From Pigmentiphaga aceris (GTDB lineage Bacteria > Pseudomonadota > Gammaproteobacteria > Burkholderiales > Burkholderiaceae_B): 64,000 nt of DNA. The stretch is taken from assembly GCF_008119665.1 (NCBI RefSeq), contig NZ_CP043046.1, forward strand, positions 4,712,001 to 4,776,000, given 5' to 3'. Position 1 is the first letter of the stretch. The number at the start of each line of letters is the position of its first letter. Under the pieces are notes generated by a model, which had not been told where the DNA came from, searched no databases, and worked only from the letters and a program-made list of their open reading frames with translations. Of this stretch, positions 38,375 through 47,923 are shown piece by piece. The translations under genes were made by a program, and so were the position numbers.

Positions 38375-39415
38375 ATGCTCGCCCGTTTAGATCTTAGCGA
38401 CTGCCCTACCCCGGTCTGGTTGCCCGAAGGGCACAGCCAGACCGTCTTCGCCGCGCTGTACGCCCGTCGCCCGCAGCTGGGCTTCCTGCGCGAGCGGCTC
38501 GATACGCCCGACGGCGATTTCATCGACCTCGACTGGACCGGTCCCGGCCTGACGCCCAACAGCGCGTCAGTAGTGACCGGTGCACCGCTGCCGGTGATCC
38601 GTCCACGCACCGAACCTGGCCAGCGCGCACTGGTGCTGTTCCATGGCCTGGAAGGCAGCAGCGCCAGCCACTACGTGCTGTCGGTATCCCAATACTTCCG
38701 TGCCCGTGGCTGGACAGTGGTGGTGCCGCATTTTCGTGGCTGCTCGGGCGAGCCGAACCGGCTGCCCCGCGCCTACCATTCCGGCGACAGCCAGGAAATC
38801 TCGTTTGTGCTCGACACGCTGCGCGCCCGCCTGCCGCAGGCAACCTGGCACGCAGCCGGTGTTTCGCTTGGCGGCAACGCCTTGCTCAAGCACCTGGGCG
38901 AAGCCGGCAGCGCAGCCAACTGGCTGCATGCTGCGGCCGCCATCTCGGCCCCGCTGGACCTGAACGCAGGCGGCATGGCCCTGGGCAAAGGCATCAACCA
39001 CGCGATCTACACCCGGATGTTCCTGCGCTCGCTGAAGTCCAAGGTATTGGCCAAGGCCAAGGACTACCCCGGCTACTTCGATGTGGCGCGCATTGCCCAT
39101 GCGCACGACCTGTACGAATTCGACGATGCCTACACCGCGCCCGTCCACGGCTTCAAAGACGTGCGCGACTACTGGACACGCGCATCGTCCAAGCCCTTCC
39201 TGCGCAGCGTGACTGTGCCCACCTTGGTACTGAACGCGCGCAACGACCCGTTCCTGCCCCCCGACCACCTGCCGCTTCGCCACGAAGCCTCGGCCCAGGT
39301 TTTGCTGCATCAGCCGAACAATGGTGGACACGCCGGGTTCAGCAGCGGGCGTTTCCCCTCGCAACTTGGCTGGCTGCCGCAACGCCTGGCGCGCTTTTTC
39401 GACGCAGGCGTCTAG
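38375..39415 (+). CDS. YheT-type alpha/beta-hydrolase
   Basis: 346 residues of the AB-hydrolase YheT (UPF0017) family. Visible parts are the family entry PVWLPEGHSQTVFAALYARR, the oxyanion region VLFHGLEGSSASHYV, nucleophile Ser in GVSLGGNAL, acid Asp in NARNDPFLPP and His in NNGGHAGFSSG. The natural substrate is unknown; relatives include carboxylesterases. It starts 10 bp after the NTF2-like gene. Confidence 0.9.
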   Translation: MLARLDLSDCPTPVWLPEGHSQTVFAALYARRPQLGFLRERLDTPDGDFIDLDWTGPGLTPNSASVVTGAPLPVIRPRTEPGQRALVLFHGLEGSSASHYVLSVSQYFRARGWTVVVPHFRGCSGEPNRLPRAYHSGDSQEISFVLDTLRARLPQATWHAAGVSLGGNALLKHLGEAGSAANWLHAAAAISAPLDLNAGGMALGKGINHAIYTRMFLRSLKSKVLAKAKDYPGYFDVARIAHAHDLYEFDDAYTAPVHGFKDVRDYWTRASSKPFLRSVTVPTLVLNARNDPFLPPDHLPLRHEASAQVLLHQPNNGGHAGFSSGRFPSQLGWLPQRLARFFDAGV

Positions 39416-39444
39416 TCAGCACGAGCCCCACAGGAGCAAACCCC

Positions 39445-40026
39445 ATGGATGAAGACGTTCTCGCCGCCATGAAGCGCTGGCCCGATGTGCCCTCGGTCTG
39501 CGGCTGGCTATCGCTGGACCCACGCGGCAACTGGCGCCTGCACCCCCAAGGCGATGCCGCCGCCGGCGGCCTGGGTGAACCCATCACCAACCCCCGCATC
39601 CTCGACTTCTTCGCACGCAACTACGCGTTCGAAGAAGACGGCCGCTGGTACGTACAAAACGGCCCCCAACGCGTCTACGTCCGCATCGACGTCGCCCCGT
39701 TGGTGCTACGCACCGGCGACGACTCCATCACGCTGTTCGCACACACAGGTCAACCGGTAGGTCGCGTGGATAGCTGGTGGCTCGACGACACCGGCCGACT
39801 CCTGGCCAGCACAGACCTGGGCCCCGGCGTGGTGATCGACCGAGACTTGAGCAAAGTACTGGATGGCCTGCAAGACGAAAAAGGCGAAGCCGCCGCCAGG
39901 CCACTGGCCGATGGCGAGACACCCGCGCAACTCAAGTACGAACCGCTGCCACAAAGCCTGGCTCCCTTCCACGAAGTATCGTCAGAAGAACTACCCGCAC
40001 GCCTGGGATTCGTTGCCGTTCCCTGA
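39445..40026 (+). CDS. Conserved protein of unknown function (DUF-type, Burkholderiales)
   Basis: 193 residues, soluble, without signal peptide or membrane segment. The text MDEDVLAAMKRWPDVPSVCG, then WLSLDPRGNWRL, looks like a betaproteobacterial conserved family that I cannot name with certainty. AGGAG lies 8 bases before the ATG. It follows the YheT-type gene by 29 bp and probably shares its transcript. No catalytic motif seen. Confidence 0.8.
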   Translation: MDEDVLAAMKRWPDVPSVCGWLSLDPRGNWRLHPQGDAAAGGLGEPITNPRILDFFARNYAFEEDGRWYVQNGPQRVYVRIDVAPLVLRTGDDSITLFAHTGQPVGRVDSWWLDDTGRLLASTDLGPGVVIDRDLSKVLDGLQDEKGEAAARPLADGETPAQLKYEPLPQSLAPFHEVSSEELPARLGFVAVP

Positions 40027-40082
40027 TCCACCTTTTCCCGCAAGGGAGAATGGCGTGGAGCGCACACAGCCGCTGGCCGAAC

Positions 40083-40118
40083 CGGCTAACGGTTGATCGG
40101 CTAACGGCTAACGGCTAA
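40083..40118. repeat. Short CGGCTAA tandem repeat
   Basis: The heptamer CGGCTAA occurs at 40083, 40098, 40105 and 40112; the first two are separated by a diverged unit. It lies just after the unknown-function gene, in a 682 bp stretch without a gene. It looks like slippage-prone intergenic sequence. Confidence 0.65.
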
Positions 40119-40214
40119 TCGGCAGCATCGTTTACTCGGTTGGATCGATGCTTCGGGCACCATCGAAACATAGCCATCCCGAAACGCGGACCCGCCCGCG
40201 CGTTGATGAGTGGC

Positions 40215-40642
40215 CGCTCGAATCCACCAGCGCCCCATCCATTCTCCGCAAGCCGTTTACGTGCGGCCACCCGCTTCGGTGTCACCCCACCACCAAGCAG
40301 ACACGCAACCTCATTGAGTGTCGCTGCCGTAAAAGGCAGCTAAAGAACCCACCGAATCGAGAGCCGGAAAAACCGCTTCGTGGCGACCTGGCCAGCCCAT
40401 CCCCAAGGCCAGCCGCACCGCGATCAAGAATGGTGGCCAGCGAACGCCGAGAACCATATACAGCCCCTGGCAGCCAGAAGAATACAGACGCCCAAAGGCG
40501 GGATTTGCTTTTAACCAAGCCGCTCTGAAGGCGTGGGTGGTGGGGCCGTGGCGGCTGCCCTTCTGGACAAGGTGGAGGGCGGAGACCCGACGCCAAAGTC
40601 AAGCGGGGCAGACGCTGCGGCCCCACCACCCACGACTGGCAA
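40215..40642 (+). repeat. Dispersed structured repeat, copy A
   Basis: Solitary unit of the family also found at 50.7-51.8 and 60.8-62.0 kb. The body (from about 40215) shares GCGGCCACCCGCTTCGGTGT-type text with the other copies. The end is a long hairpin whose 17 bp outer stem (40532-40548 with 40618-40634) is perfect, with an inner CTGCCC/GGGCAG stem (40555-40560 with 40606-40611). A 123-codon frame crosses it on the minus strand, but it has no protein family or start signal. The left edge is approximate. With the CGGCTAA repeat it fills the gene-free stretch 40027-40708. Confidence 0.75.
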
Positions 40643-40708
40643 AAGAACACCAAAAACCACCCGCAAGCAAAAACCCGCCAGCAACATCACATAAGAAACT
40701 AAGGCATA

Positions 40709-42373
40709 TCAAGCCACCCGGAACATGCGAACGGTGTCATCGACCTCATCCGCCACGCTACGCAACCGCACCACATTCGCAGCCGTAGACGCCGACGCCT
40801 CCTGATTCTGCCCCGTCATCCGCGCCACCGCATCCACATGACGCGCAATCGCCTCGTTATCCGCCGTGTGCGCCCGCAACGCCAACCCAATCTCCCCGAT
40901 CACCACCGCAGTGCGCTCCGCCCCATGCCGCATCTGCTCCATGAAACTGCCCGCCTGCTCAGTGTGCATCCGGCCAGCACGCACCTCATTCGACACACGC
41001 TCCATCTGCGACACCGCATCCGCAGTCTCCTTCGCAATGCGCTCCACCGTATCGCCAATACGCTGACTGGAACTCGCCGTCTGCTCCGCCAGACTGCGCA
41101 CCTGATCCGCCACCACCGCAAAGCCCCGCCCACCCTCACCCGCCCGCGCAGCCTCGATCGCCGCATTCAAAGCCAGCAAATTGGTACGTGACGCAATATC
41201 CGAGATCAGACGCGCAATCTCGCGGATCGACACCCCGTGACGATTCAGCGTGGCGATGTGCTCGGCAGCCTGCTCAACGTGGCCAACCACCACATCCATC
41301 TGCACACCCGTCTGCAAAATGATCTGGTTGCCATCGACCGCCAGCGCGCTGGCCGACTCCGACATCCGCACCGCCTCTGATGCAGCCGTGCTGACCTCTT
41401 CCATACGCACGGCCATCTGCTGAACCGATGCCGCCATTGATGTCGCGGACTCGCTTTGCTGCACGGAACTGTGGGCCACGTTGTCAGCCGCAACCGACAC
41501 GTCGTCCGTCGTGGCCTTCATATCGTCTGCAAGCCGATGCACCGCCGCCAAGGAATCGCGCATACGTGCCAGCAGCGAGTTCAGCGCAGTCGCCATCGAA
41601 CTGATCTCATCACGACCACGTACCGGCGCAACCACCGTGAAATCCAGACGCGACGCGATGTCGGTGACCACGTGCTGCAAGGTGGCAATCGGTCGCACGA
41701 TCGACCGGGACACCAGCCATCCGCCCAACACCAACGCCAGCGTGGCACAGATGCCGATGGCCGCCATGATCTTCATGATCAGCGCCGAATGTTCGCTGAC
41801 ATCGCCGCCTGCGGTACGCGCAGCGTCAACGTTGAACTTGGTCAACGCCTGCGTCGCCGCGCGCAGGGTTTCGTAGAAACTGTCCTGCGCCGAGTAGTAC
41901 AAGTGATATCGCGCAAACAGGAAACGCTGGTCGCCCTCGGACTTCACATCCACCAGCTTGGTGATGGTTTCCGTCAGGGGTTCGTCCTGCTTGCGCCATG
42001 CCTCAAGCGCCTCGTCCACACTTGCCAGCAGCTTGGCGCCGGTTTCGCCGACCGGCACACTCTTCAAGGCGGTGCGCGCTTCATCAAGGTCTTTCCAATG
42101 CTGCGCTTTGGCAGCCAGGATGCGCGACCATTCGTTCTGCGATTCGATGGAGAAATCCTGCTCCCACTGCAAGACTTCAAGGGTACGGCGGGATATCTGT
42201 ACTTGCGATTCCTGCATCACGGACACGGCCACCAAGGCAGGCAAACGGCGTTGCCCCAGACTGCTGGCCGTATCGGTCAGACGCTGCAGGCCAATCATTG
42301 CGCTGCCGGCTACCAGCAGCATTCCCATGACGCCTGCGGCACAAAGAACAAACAATTTCGAACGAATATTCAT
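40709..42373 (-). CDS. Methyl-accepting chemotaxis protein
   Basis: Membrane chemoreceptor of 554 residues from the ATG at 42373; an in-frame ATG at 42433 would add 20 residues. TM1 ([20 protein letters not shown]) precedes a periplasmic four-helix-type sensor of about 165 residues. TM2 ([20 protein letters not shown]), a HAMP domain and the signalling domain follow; its hairpin tip carries [19 protein letters not shown], the CheA/CheW contact. No C-terminal CheR-binding pentapeptide is seen (ends in [10 protein letters not shown]). It stands alone, next to repeat copy A. Ligand unknown. Confidence 0.92.
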   Translation of the reverse strand: MNIRSKLFVLCAAGVMGMLLVAGSAMIGLQRLTDTASSLGQRRLPALVAVSVMQESQVQISRRTLEVLQWEQDFSIESQNEWSRILAAKAQHWKDLDEARTALKSVPVGETGAKLLASVDEALEAWRKQDEPLTETITKLVDVKSEGDQRFLFARYHLYYSAQDSFYETLRAATQALTKFNVDAARTAGGDVSEHSALIMKIMAAIGICATLALVLGGWLVSRSIVRPIATLQHVVTDIASRLDFTVVAPVRGRDEISSMATALNSLLARMRDSLAAVHRLADDMKATTDDVSVAADNVAHSSVQQSESATSMAASVQQMAVRMEEVSTAASEAVRMSESASALAVDGNQIILQTGVQMDVVVGHVEQAAEHIATLNRHGVSIREIARLISDIASRTNLLALNAAIEAARAGEGGRGFAVVADQVRSLAEQTASSSQRIGDTVERIAKETADAVSQMERVSNEVRAGRMHTEQAGSFMEQMRHGAERTAVVIGEIGLALRAHTADNEAIARHVDAVARMTGQNQEASASTAANVVRLRSVADEVDDTVRMFRVA

Positions 42374-42577
42374 GAGCGAGTTTCGATCCCAAGCAAACAC
42401 GCACGCTGCGCGACATGGCGTCGGTTTGTTCATCTTGGTTTGTTCAGATCAAAACCGACGCGGGGCGAAGTTTGGCTGGGCTCCATGACACGATCATGGC
42501 TGCTATGCGCCCCCTGACAGCTTTGACAGCACGGACAGCGCCCTGGTCCTATACTTTCCATCTACTCAGGACATGAC

Positions 42578-43066
42578 ATGCGATTCGAACATCTGATCCA
42601 GCTGAACGACCCCTTGGTGCCCTTGCTCGACGTGCTCAGCCGTGAGCAGGTCTGGCGTGGGCTGGTCTTGCGCGCACACGACCCCGTGTTTTTTGTGATG
42701 GGCTTGGAAAGCTGCACCATTCACAGTCACCTGGTGGACGGCCCGGTCGAGACCATTACCCGCACCCTTGATTTCGGCCCCTTCCAGGTCAATGACAGCG
42801 TCACCCTGACCCACGAGCAGGAAGTCGATGTGCAGGTGCCCGCCACCGACAAGTGGCCGCGCAGCCGCGCCATCGTGCGCATCGAAGAACCGGAACCCCA
42901 GGCACTGTTCCTGCGTTTCATCTACGAATGGGATGACCAGACCGAACAAGAAACCGCGCTTGACGAACAGACGCGGGAAATTCGTCAGCAAGCCTATGTG
43001 GCGTCTGATCTGGATACGGTGCAACGGATTCGGGAACTGTCGAACTCCAGTGGCAAGCTGCACTGA
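42578..43066 (+). CDS. AtaL-like START/SRPBCC protein (DUF1857 type)
   Basis: 162-residue soluble protein. The start (RFEHLIQLNDPLVPLLDVLS, then REQVWRGLVLRA) and the FLRFIYEWDDQTEQ region match the AtaL-like/DUF1857 branch of the SRPBCC ligand-binding fold. Function is unknown; members are predicted hydrophobic-ligand binders. A TATACT -10-like hexamer lies about 25 bp upstream without a well-spaced -35. It ends at a bidirectional terminator facing fpr. Confidence 0.8.
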   Translation: MRFEHLIQLNDPLVPLLDVLSREQVWRGLVLRAHDPVFFVMGLESCTIHSHLVDGPVETITRTLDFGPFQVNDSVTLTHEQEVDVQVPATDKWPRSRAIVRIEEPEPQALFLRFIYEWDDQTEQETALDEQTREIRQQAYVASDLDTVQRIRELSNSSGKLH

Positions 43067-43147
43067 GATGGTTCGTTGATTGGCGCTTACGACTTGATGA
43101 ATAGTCGCAGCGCCATCAATCGGTGAAAGCTGACAACAGCAAATAGA

Positions 43148-43169
43148 AAGGGCGGCCTCGGCCGCCCTT
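43148..43169. terminator. Bidirectional terminator between the AtaL-like gene and fpr
   Basis: AAGGGCGGC (43148-43156) pairs with GCCGCCCTT (43161-43169) around a CTCG tetraloop. Both flanks are T-rich in the direction of exit (TCTCATTT on plus, TCTATTT on minus). It sits between two convergent genes and should end both transcripts. Confidence 0.8.
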
Positions 43170-43228
43170 CTCATTTCGATGGAACAAGGTTCTGCGCGAG
43201 TTGCCGCGCAGGCACCTATGCCCCGACC

Positions 43229-44005
43229 TTACTTTTCCACAAACGCCCGTTCGATCACGTAGTGACCGGGCTGGCCCACGCCCGGCGACACCACAAAACC
43301 ACGCTCGTCGAGCAGCGCAGCGGTGTCAGCCAACATGCTCGGGCTGCCACACAACATGGCGCGGTCGGTCTCCGGGTTCAGCGGGGGCAGGCCCACGTCG
43401 CTGCACAGCTTGCCGCTGACGATCAGGTCGGTCAGGCGGCCTTGATTGCGGAAGGGTTCACGCGTGACGGTGGGGTAATAGATCAGCTTGCCGCGCACGA
43501 TGTCGCCGAAGTACTCATTGTTCGGCAGCTCGTTTTCGATGTAGTCGGCATAGGCCAGTTCATTGACCTGACGCACGCCATGCACCAGCACGACCTTCTC
43601 GAATTTCTCGTAGATGTCCGGGTCTTTGATGATGCTCATGAACGGAGCCAGGCCGGTGCCGGTGCCGAACAGGTACAGGTTCTTGCCGGGCAACAAGTCG
43701 TCGGCAATCAAGGTGCCCACGGGCTTGCGGCTGACCAGGATCGGATCGCCTTCCTTAAGATGTTGCAGACGCGAGGTCAGCGGGCCGTCCTGAACCTTGA
43801 TGCTCAGGAACTCAAGATGTTCCTCGTAGTTCGAGCTGGCGATGCTGTACGCGCGCATCAGGGGCTTGCCGTTGACTTCCAGGCCGATCATCACGAAGTG
43901 CCCGTTGTGGAAACGCAGCGCCGGATCGCGGGTGGTCTTGAAGCTGAACAGCGTGTCGTTCCAGTGATGCACGTGCAGGACGCGCTCGGTGTTGAAGGCA
44001 GCCAT
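43229..44005 (-). CDS. fpr: Ferredoxin-NADP+ reductase
   Basis: FAD enzyme of 258 residues that moves electrons between NADPH and ferredoxin or flavodoxin. The FAD site is MRAYSIASSNYEEHLEFLSI, the NADPH site GTGTGLAPFMSII, then CGSPSMLADT, and the C-terminus YVIERAFVEK is typical of bacterial subclass I Fpr (ending in FVEK). Cytoplasmic; supports oxidative-stress defence and Fe-S or oxygenase systems. It lies 110 bp after CoA-transferase 1 on the same strand and probably has its own promoter. Confidence 0.95.
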   Translation of the reverse strand: MAAFNTERVLHVHHWNDTLFSFKTTRDPALRFHNGHFVMIGLEVNGKPLMRAYSIASSNYEEHLEFLSIKVQDGPLTSRLQHLKEGDPILVSRKPVGTLIADDLLPGKNLYLFGTGTGLAPFMSIIKDPDIYEKFEKVVLVHGVRQVNELAYADYIENELPNNEYFGDIVRGKLIYYPTVTREPFRNQGRLTDLIVSGKLCSDVGLPPLNPETDRAMLCGSPSMLADTAALLDERGFVVSPGVGQPGHYVIERAFVEK

Positions 44006-44115
44006 AGGTGTCGAAGGAGTCCCCGAAATCGGGAGGCGGTAATGAGAAGAGCTTGCATTTTACCGCGTCACCGCCATCGAGTCCGAAGAAACCCTGCACA
44101 CCAGTGGTTTTAAGC

Positions 44116-45342
44116 TTATGCCACCTGGGAGTGGTCGTCGTTTGCTGTTGCAAGCGTGTGCAATCCGAACTCGGCGCGTATGGCCTGGCTGTGTTCGCCG
44201 ACGCGTGGCGCACCCCGGGTGCTCAGCGCCCGTTCGCCATCGATGCGCAAGGGACTGCGGGTGGTGCGCACCGGCGTGCCATCGCCGCGCGCCACTGTCT
44301 GCAACATGCCCAACATGGAAAACGCTTTTTCCTTCAGCAGCCGTGGCCAGTCCAGCACCTCGGCGCACCACACGTCTGCCGGACGCAAGCGTGCCAGCCA
44401 ATAGGCGCTGTTCTGTGTGGCCAGTTCCAACGCGACCAGACGCTTGATCTCGTCACGACGGGTGAAGGCATCTTCGGCGGTGAACGTCTTCAAAATTGGC
44501 AACGGCAATACATCAGCCAGCTTGGGCAAGGGCATCATGGCCAGTGCCATGTACCCGTCTGCGGTCGGATAAATACCGTAAGGCGCTGCCAAATACGCAT
44601 TGGCATTTCGAAATTCCGCACGCGCAGGCAGGCGCTCGCCATCATTCAGGTGGGTCGTCAGCAATTCGAATTGCAGGTCCACCAATACTTCCAGCAAGCT
44701 GGTCTGCACCAATGCCCCACGCCCCGTGATCCCACGCCGCACCAGCGCCGCCAGAATGCCCTCGGTCAACACATGGCCAGCCAGCATGTCACCGATCGAC
44801 AGGCCAAGCGGCACCGGGCCGTCGCCGTCATGACCATTCAGCCAAGTCACCCCTGACAGCGACTGCGCCAGCAGATCTTGCCCAGGCATGTCCGACCACG
44901 GCCCGGTTTCCCCGTAACCCGAGATGCCTGCGTAGATCAGCCGAGGGTTGAGGGCGCGTGCATCCTCATAACTCAAACCCAATCGTTCGATCACACCAGG
45001 GCGGAAGTTCTGAATCAGTACATCGGCACGCGCTACCAGCTGTTTGAGGGCCTCCAAATCTGCGGGCTGCTTCAAGTCCAGCGCCAGGCTTTCCTTGTTG
45101 CGATTGATCGCGTGAAACAGGGTTGAGTCGCCACCCACATCGGTGTCGGTCAGATACAGCGTGCGGCAGATATCACCCGTGCCCGGTCGCTCGATCTTGA
45201 TCACGCGCGCGCCCAGGTCGGCCAGACGCAAGGCTGACGAAGGGCCGGACAGGAACTGGGCAAGGTCGATGACCAGCAAACCGTCCAGCGGTGCGCCGTC
45301 GCCGGCCGAAGATAAGGAAGTATTCATGCAGGCATGACTCAT
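44116..45342 (-). CDS. Class III (CaiB/BaiF) CoA-transferase 1
   Basis: Cytoplasmic formyl-CoA-transferase-family enzyme of 408 residues that moves CoA between organic acids. Family text is [36 protein letters not shown] and FRPGVIERLGLSYE; the catalytic Asp is expected in LSIGDMLAGH. It is a close paralogue of CoA-transferase 2 on the other arm. The two may form a heteromeric enzyme, as known for succinyl-CoA:malate transferases, which is inference. An intrinsic terminator lies just upstream of its start. Confidence 0.9.
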   Translation of the reverse strand: MSHACMNTSLSSAGDGAPLDGLLVIDLAQFLSGPSSALRLADLGARVIKIERPGTGDICRTLYLTDTDVGGDSTLFHAINRNKESLALDLKQPADLEALKQLVARADVLIQNFRPGVIERLGLSYEDARALNPRLIYAGISGYGETGPWSDMPGQDLLAQSLSGVTWLNGHDGDGPVPLGLSIGDMLAGHVLTEGILAALVRRGITGRGALVQTSLLEVLVDLQFELLTTHLNDGERLPARAEFRNANAYLAAPYGIYPTADGYMALAMMPLPKLADVLPLPILKTFTAEDAFTRRDEIKRLVALELATQNSAYWLARLRPADVWCAEVLDWPRLLKEKAFSMLGMLQTVARGDGTPVRTTRSPLRIDGERALSTRGAPRVGEHSQAIRAEFGLHTLATANDDHSQVA

Positions 45343-45358
45343 TTGAACAAGATCGATT

Positions 45359-45400
45359 TAAAAAGCGTGTGGGCGGAACCGGTCAGTCCAGCCCCACACG
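45359..45400 (-). terminator. Intrinsic terminator/attenuator between the SBP-like gene and CoA-transferase 1
   Basis: On the minus strand CGTGTGGG (45400-45393) pairs with CCCACACG (45373-45366), and the stem is followed by CTTTTTAAAT. It lies 18 bp after the SBP-like stop and ends 17 bp before the CoA-transferase 1 start. Transcripts from the shared promoter would therefore be thinned or stopped before the CoA-transferase. Confidence 0.7.
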
Positions 45401-45417
45401 ACATTCTCGCAAGCAAC

Positions 45418-46542
45418 TCAGGCAGACAGGCTCGCACGGAACAGGCGATTGATGTCGGCGATCAGCGTGGCGGCAGACTCGCCTTGTTGCAAGCCGGCCA
45501 CCAGGCGTTCTGACGCCGCGTGCTGGAACGGCATGTAGCCGTCATGGCGCGGCCGTACCCATGCGCCTTCCAGCGTAGCGCGGGTTGCGCGATAGAAGTT
45601 GCCAGCCGCCGCATTGACCGCATCGTCTTCCCACGCTGCCGCATGGCCAGGCTGGCCCCCCGCATGCGCAAACGGCCCACGCTGCGCCTCGGCATCGGCC
45701 ACCCAGCGGGCAAACGCCACGGCAGCATCGACATGCTTGCTGAAGGCCGACACGGCAATGCCCGTTCCACCCAACGCAGACCCGACCAGGCCGCGCCCAT
45801 TCAGCATGGGCATGTCGGCAAATGCCAAACGCACCGGCCGGAAATTCTGCCACGCATAGTTCACGTAACCATAGATCAGGGGCACGCAGTCAATGCGGGA
45901 GTCAGGCTGCGCCATCTGTTCGAACACCGCGATCGGGTCTTGCGTATAGCAGATCGGATCGATGTCTTGCATCAGTTCACGCAGCAAGGCAATCGCCTGC
46001 GCACCAACGTCCGCATCGAACAGATCGGGCCCTTCGACCTTCCCCGGTTCACCCAGCTGAGCGGCGAGCGTGTACAGGCACATCAATGAATGCGGCGCAC
46101 GCATCGGCAGCGCTACCCGCCCCTCGCGTGCCAGCGCACGCACGGTATCCCAGTCCGGCGCAGCCTGATCCAGACGATCCGGCCGCCAGGCCTGGACTTG
46201 CGTGGCGGCGTCGATCGGCAAGGCCCACTGCTTACCGCGCCAGTGGTAGCTCGGGAAAGACGCGCCGACGCTGCCCTGCGCGATGAAATCAAGCGCCCCC
46301 TCGAACGGCAGCAGACACGCCTCGCGCGTGACCTGTCCCACGTGTGGATGGTCGATCACGATCAAGTCGTAGCTGCGTGCCAAGTCCTCGACCGGAAAGG
46401 ACTCGAAATCCTGCAAGGACCGACGGTCCCAGGTGATGTCGACGCCGTGTCGTGCCTGCCAGACGGCCGTGCAGGCCTGCAAGGGTTCGTACCCCCGGGG
46501 ATGGTCCCAGGTCATGCCGCGAAGAACGATGGGTGTGCTCAT
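45418..46542 (-). CDS. Solute-binding-like protein (family 1) without signal peptide
   Basis: 374 residues resembling sugar-type extracellular solute-binding proteins: GMTWDHPRGYEPLQACTAVW, then YDLIVIDHPHVGQVTRE, and GGTGIAVSAFSKHVDAAVAF. It starts directly with MSTPIVLRG, with no hydrophobic signal, lipobox or twin-Arg, and no permease or ATPase gene is nearby. It is therefore probably cytoplasmic, and may serve as a ligand sensor or chaperone for the acyl-CoA cluster rather than for transport. First gene of the minus arm, divergent from CoA-transferase 2. Confidence 0.8.
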   Translation of the reverse strand: MSTPIVLRGMTWDHPRGYEPLQACTAVWQARHGVDITWDRRSLQDFESFPVEDLARSYDLIVIDHPHVGQVTREACLLPFEGALDFIAQGSVGASFPSYHWRGKQWALPIDAATQVQAWRPDRLDQAAPDWDTVRALAREGRVALPMRAPHSLMCLYTLAAQLGEPGKVEGPDLFDADVGAQAIALLRELMQDIDPICYTQDPIAVFEQMAQPDSRIDCVPLIYGYVNYAWQNFRPVRLAFADMPMLNGRGLVGSALGGTGIAVSAFSKHVDAAVAFARWVADAEAQRGPFAHAGGQPGHAAAWEDDAVNAAAGNFYRATRATLEGAWVRPRHDGYMPFQHAASERLVAGLQQGESAATLIADINRLFRASLSA

Positions 46543-46608
46543 AAATGCCGATGTTCGTGCACCGCCCGGGATGGGCGCTGCATTACCTCACTGGTAGTTA
46601 TCCTAGGT

Positions 46609-46640
46609 GAATCATAAATTCATATATGAAATCATGATTC
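46609..46640. promoter_or_regulatory. Nested 32-bp dyad between the two cluster arms, candidate IclR operator
   Basis: A 12 bp perfect palindrome TTCATATATGAA (46619-46630) is flanked at equal 3-base spacing by GAATCAT on the left and ATGATTC on the right, so the whole 32 bp is a dyad. Extra TATGAA half sites occur near 46697 and 46715. It lies 67 bp from the SBP-like start and 78 bp from the CoA-transferase 2 start, well placed to control both arms. The only regulator gene in the cluster is the IclR gene at 49844. Confidence 0.72.
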
Positions 46641-46717
46641 CCATACGAGCCATTGACTAGTCGGGTTTACCGCAAATAGCCCAGCAAGCCGCTCATTTAT
46701 GAAAAGTGATTTTTTAT

Positions 46718-47923
46718 ATGAATCAACATAGTACTCAAGCATCACTGCCGCTTGCCGGGCTGCTGGTACTGGATTTCAGCCAGTTCCTGGCGGGGCCGTC
46801 GGCAGCACTGCGGCTGGCCGACCTGGGTGCGGAAGTCATCAAGATCGAACGGCCAGATGGCGGCGATCTGTGCCGCTCGCTGGTGGTAGCCGACCAACGG
46901 GTCGATCAGGACAGCGCCCTGTTTCACACCATCAATCGCGGCAAGAAGAGCTTTGCGGCCGACCTGAAACAGCCAGACGACCTGGCCCGCGTGAAGGCAT
47001 TGGTTACGCAAGCCGACGTGATGATTCACAACTTCCGTCCTGGCGTCATGGACCGCATCGGCCTGGATGCCCAGACAGTCATGGCGCTCAATCCGCGCAT
47101 CGTCTACGCGGCAGTCACGGGTTATGGCGAACACGGCCCCTGGCGCGACAAGCCGGGCCAGGACCTGCTGGTGCAGTCCTTGTCGGGTCTGGCCTGGTTA
47201 ACCGGGAACGCAGGTGAACATGGCGGCGGCGCACCTGTGCCCACTGGTGTGTCGGTGATCGACGTGATTACCGGAGCGCACTTGGTGCAGGGCATTCTGG
47301 CGGCGCTGTTGCGACGCGGAGTAAGTGGCCAAGGTGGGCAGGTCGATGTCAGCCTGCTGGAATCGGCAATGGATCTGCAGTTCGAACCCTTCACCGCCTT
47401 CCTGAACAGCGACCGCACACAACCCGCCCGCAGCGTGGAAAACCACGCCAACGTGCACACCGCTGCGCCATACGGCATCTACCAGACCCGGGATGGCTTC
47501 ATCGCCATCGCCATGACACCGATGGACCGCCTGGCAGAACTGATTGCCAGCCCGGCGCTTGCGGCGCAGGCTGGCGACGCCGGCACCTGGTTCAGCAACC
47601 GCGATGCACTCAAGCAGACCTTGCAAGCGCACTTGGTGCAGCAAGACAGCGCGCATTGGCTGGCCGCATTGGAGCCGGCCGGCGTCTGGTGCGCCGACGT
47701 GCTGACTTGGCCGCAACTAACGGAACATCCAGCCTTCACCGCGCTTGACATGACCCAGACCATACACAGCCCCGACGGCCAGGCGATGCAGACCACGCGC
47801 TGCCCGATTCGCCTGGATAGCCAACGCCTGACCAATTCGCGTGGCGCACCACGTCTGGGTGCAGACACCGAGACCATCGCCCAGACCTTCGGCCTTCCTC
47901 AGCTTCGGACCACCACATCATGA
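46718..47923 (+). CDS. Class III (CaiB/BaiF) CoA-transferase 2
   Basis: 401 residues from the ATG at 46718; an ATG-less extension to 46706 is dismissed. Family text is [56 protein letters not shown] and [11 protein letters not shown] with the expected catalytic Asp. It is a paralogue of CoA-transferase 1. It heads a plus-strand operon with MaoC (4 bp overlap), an MFS carrier and IclR. Together they suggest activation and hydration of a dicarboxylic or branched acid (itaconate- or mesaconate-like), which is inference. Confidence 0.9.
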   Translation: MNQHSTQASLPLAGLLVLDFSQFLAGPSAALRLADLGAEVIKIERPDGGDLCRSLVVADQRVDQDSALFHTINRGKKSFAADLKQPDDLARVKALVTQADVMIHNFRPGVMDRIGLDAQTVMALNPRIVYAAVTGYGEHGPWRDKPGQDLLVQSLSGLAWLTGNAGEHGGGAPVPTGVSVIDVITGAHLVQGILAALLRRGVSGQGGQVDVSLLESAMDLQFEPFTAFLNSDRTQPARSVENHANVHTAAPYGIYQTRDGFIAIAMTPMDRLAELIASPALAAQAGDAGTWFSNRDALKQTLQAHLVQQDSAHWLAALEPAGVWCADVLTWPQLTEHPAFTALDMTQTIHSPDGQAMQTTRCPIRLDSQRLTNSRGAPRLGADTETIAQTFGLPQLRTTTS

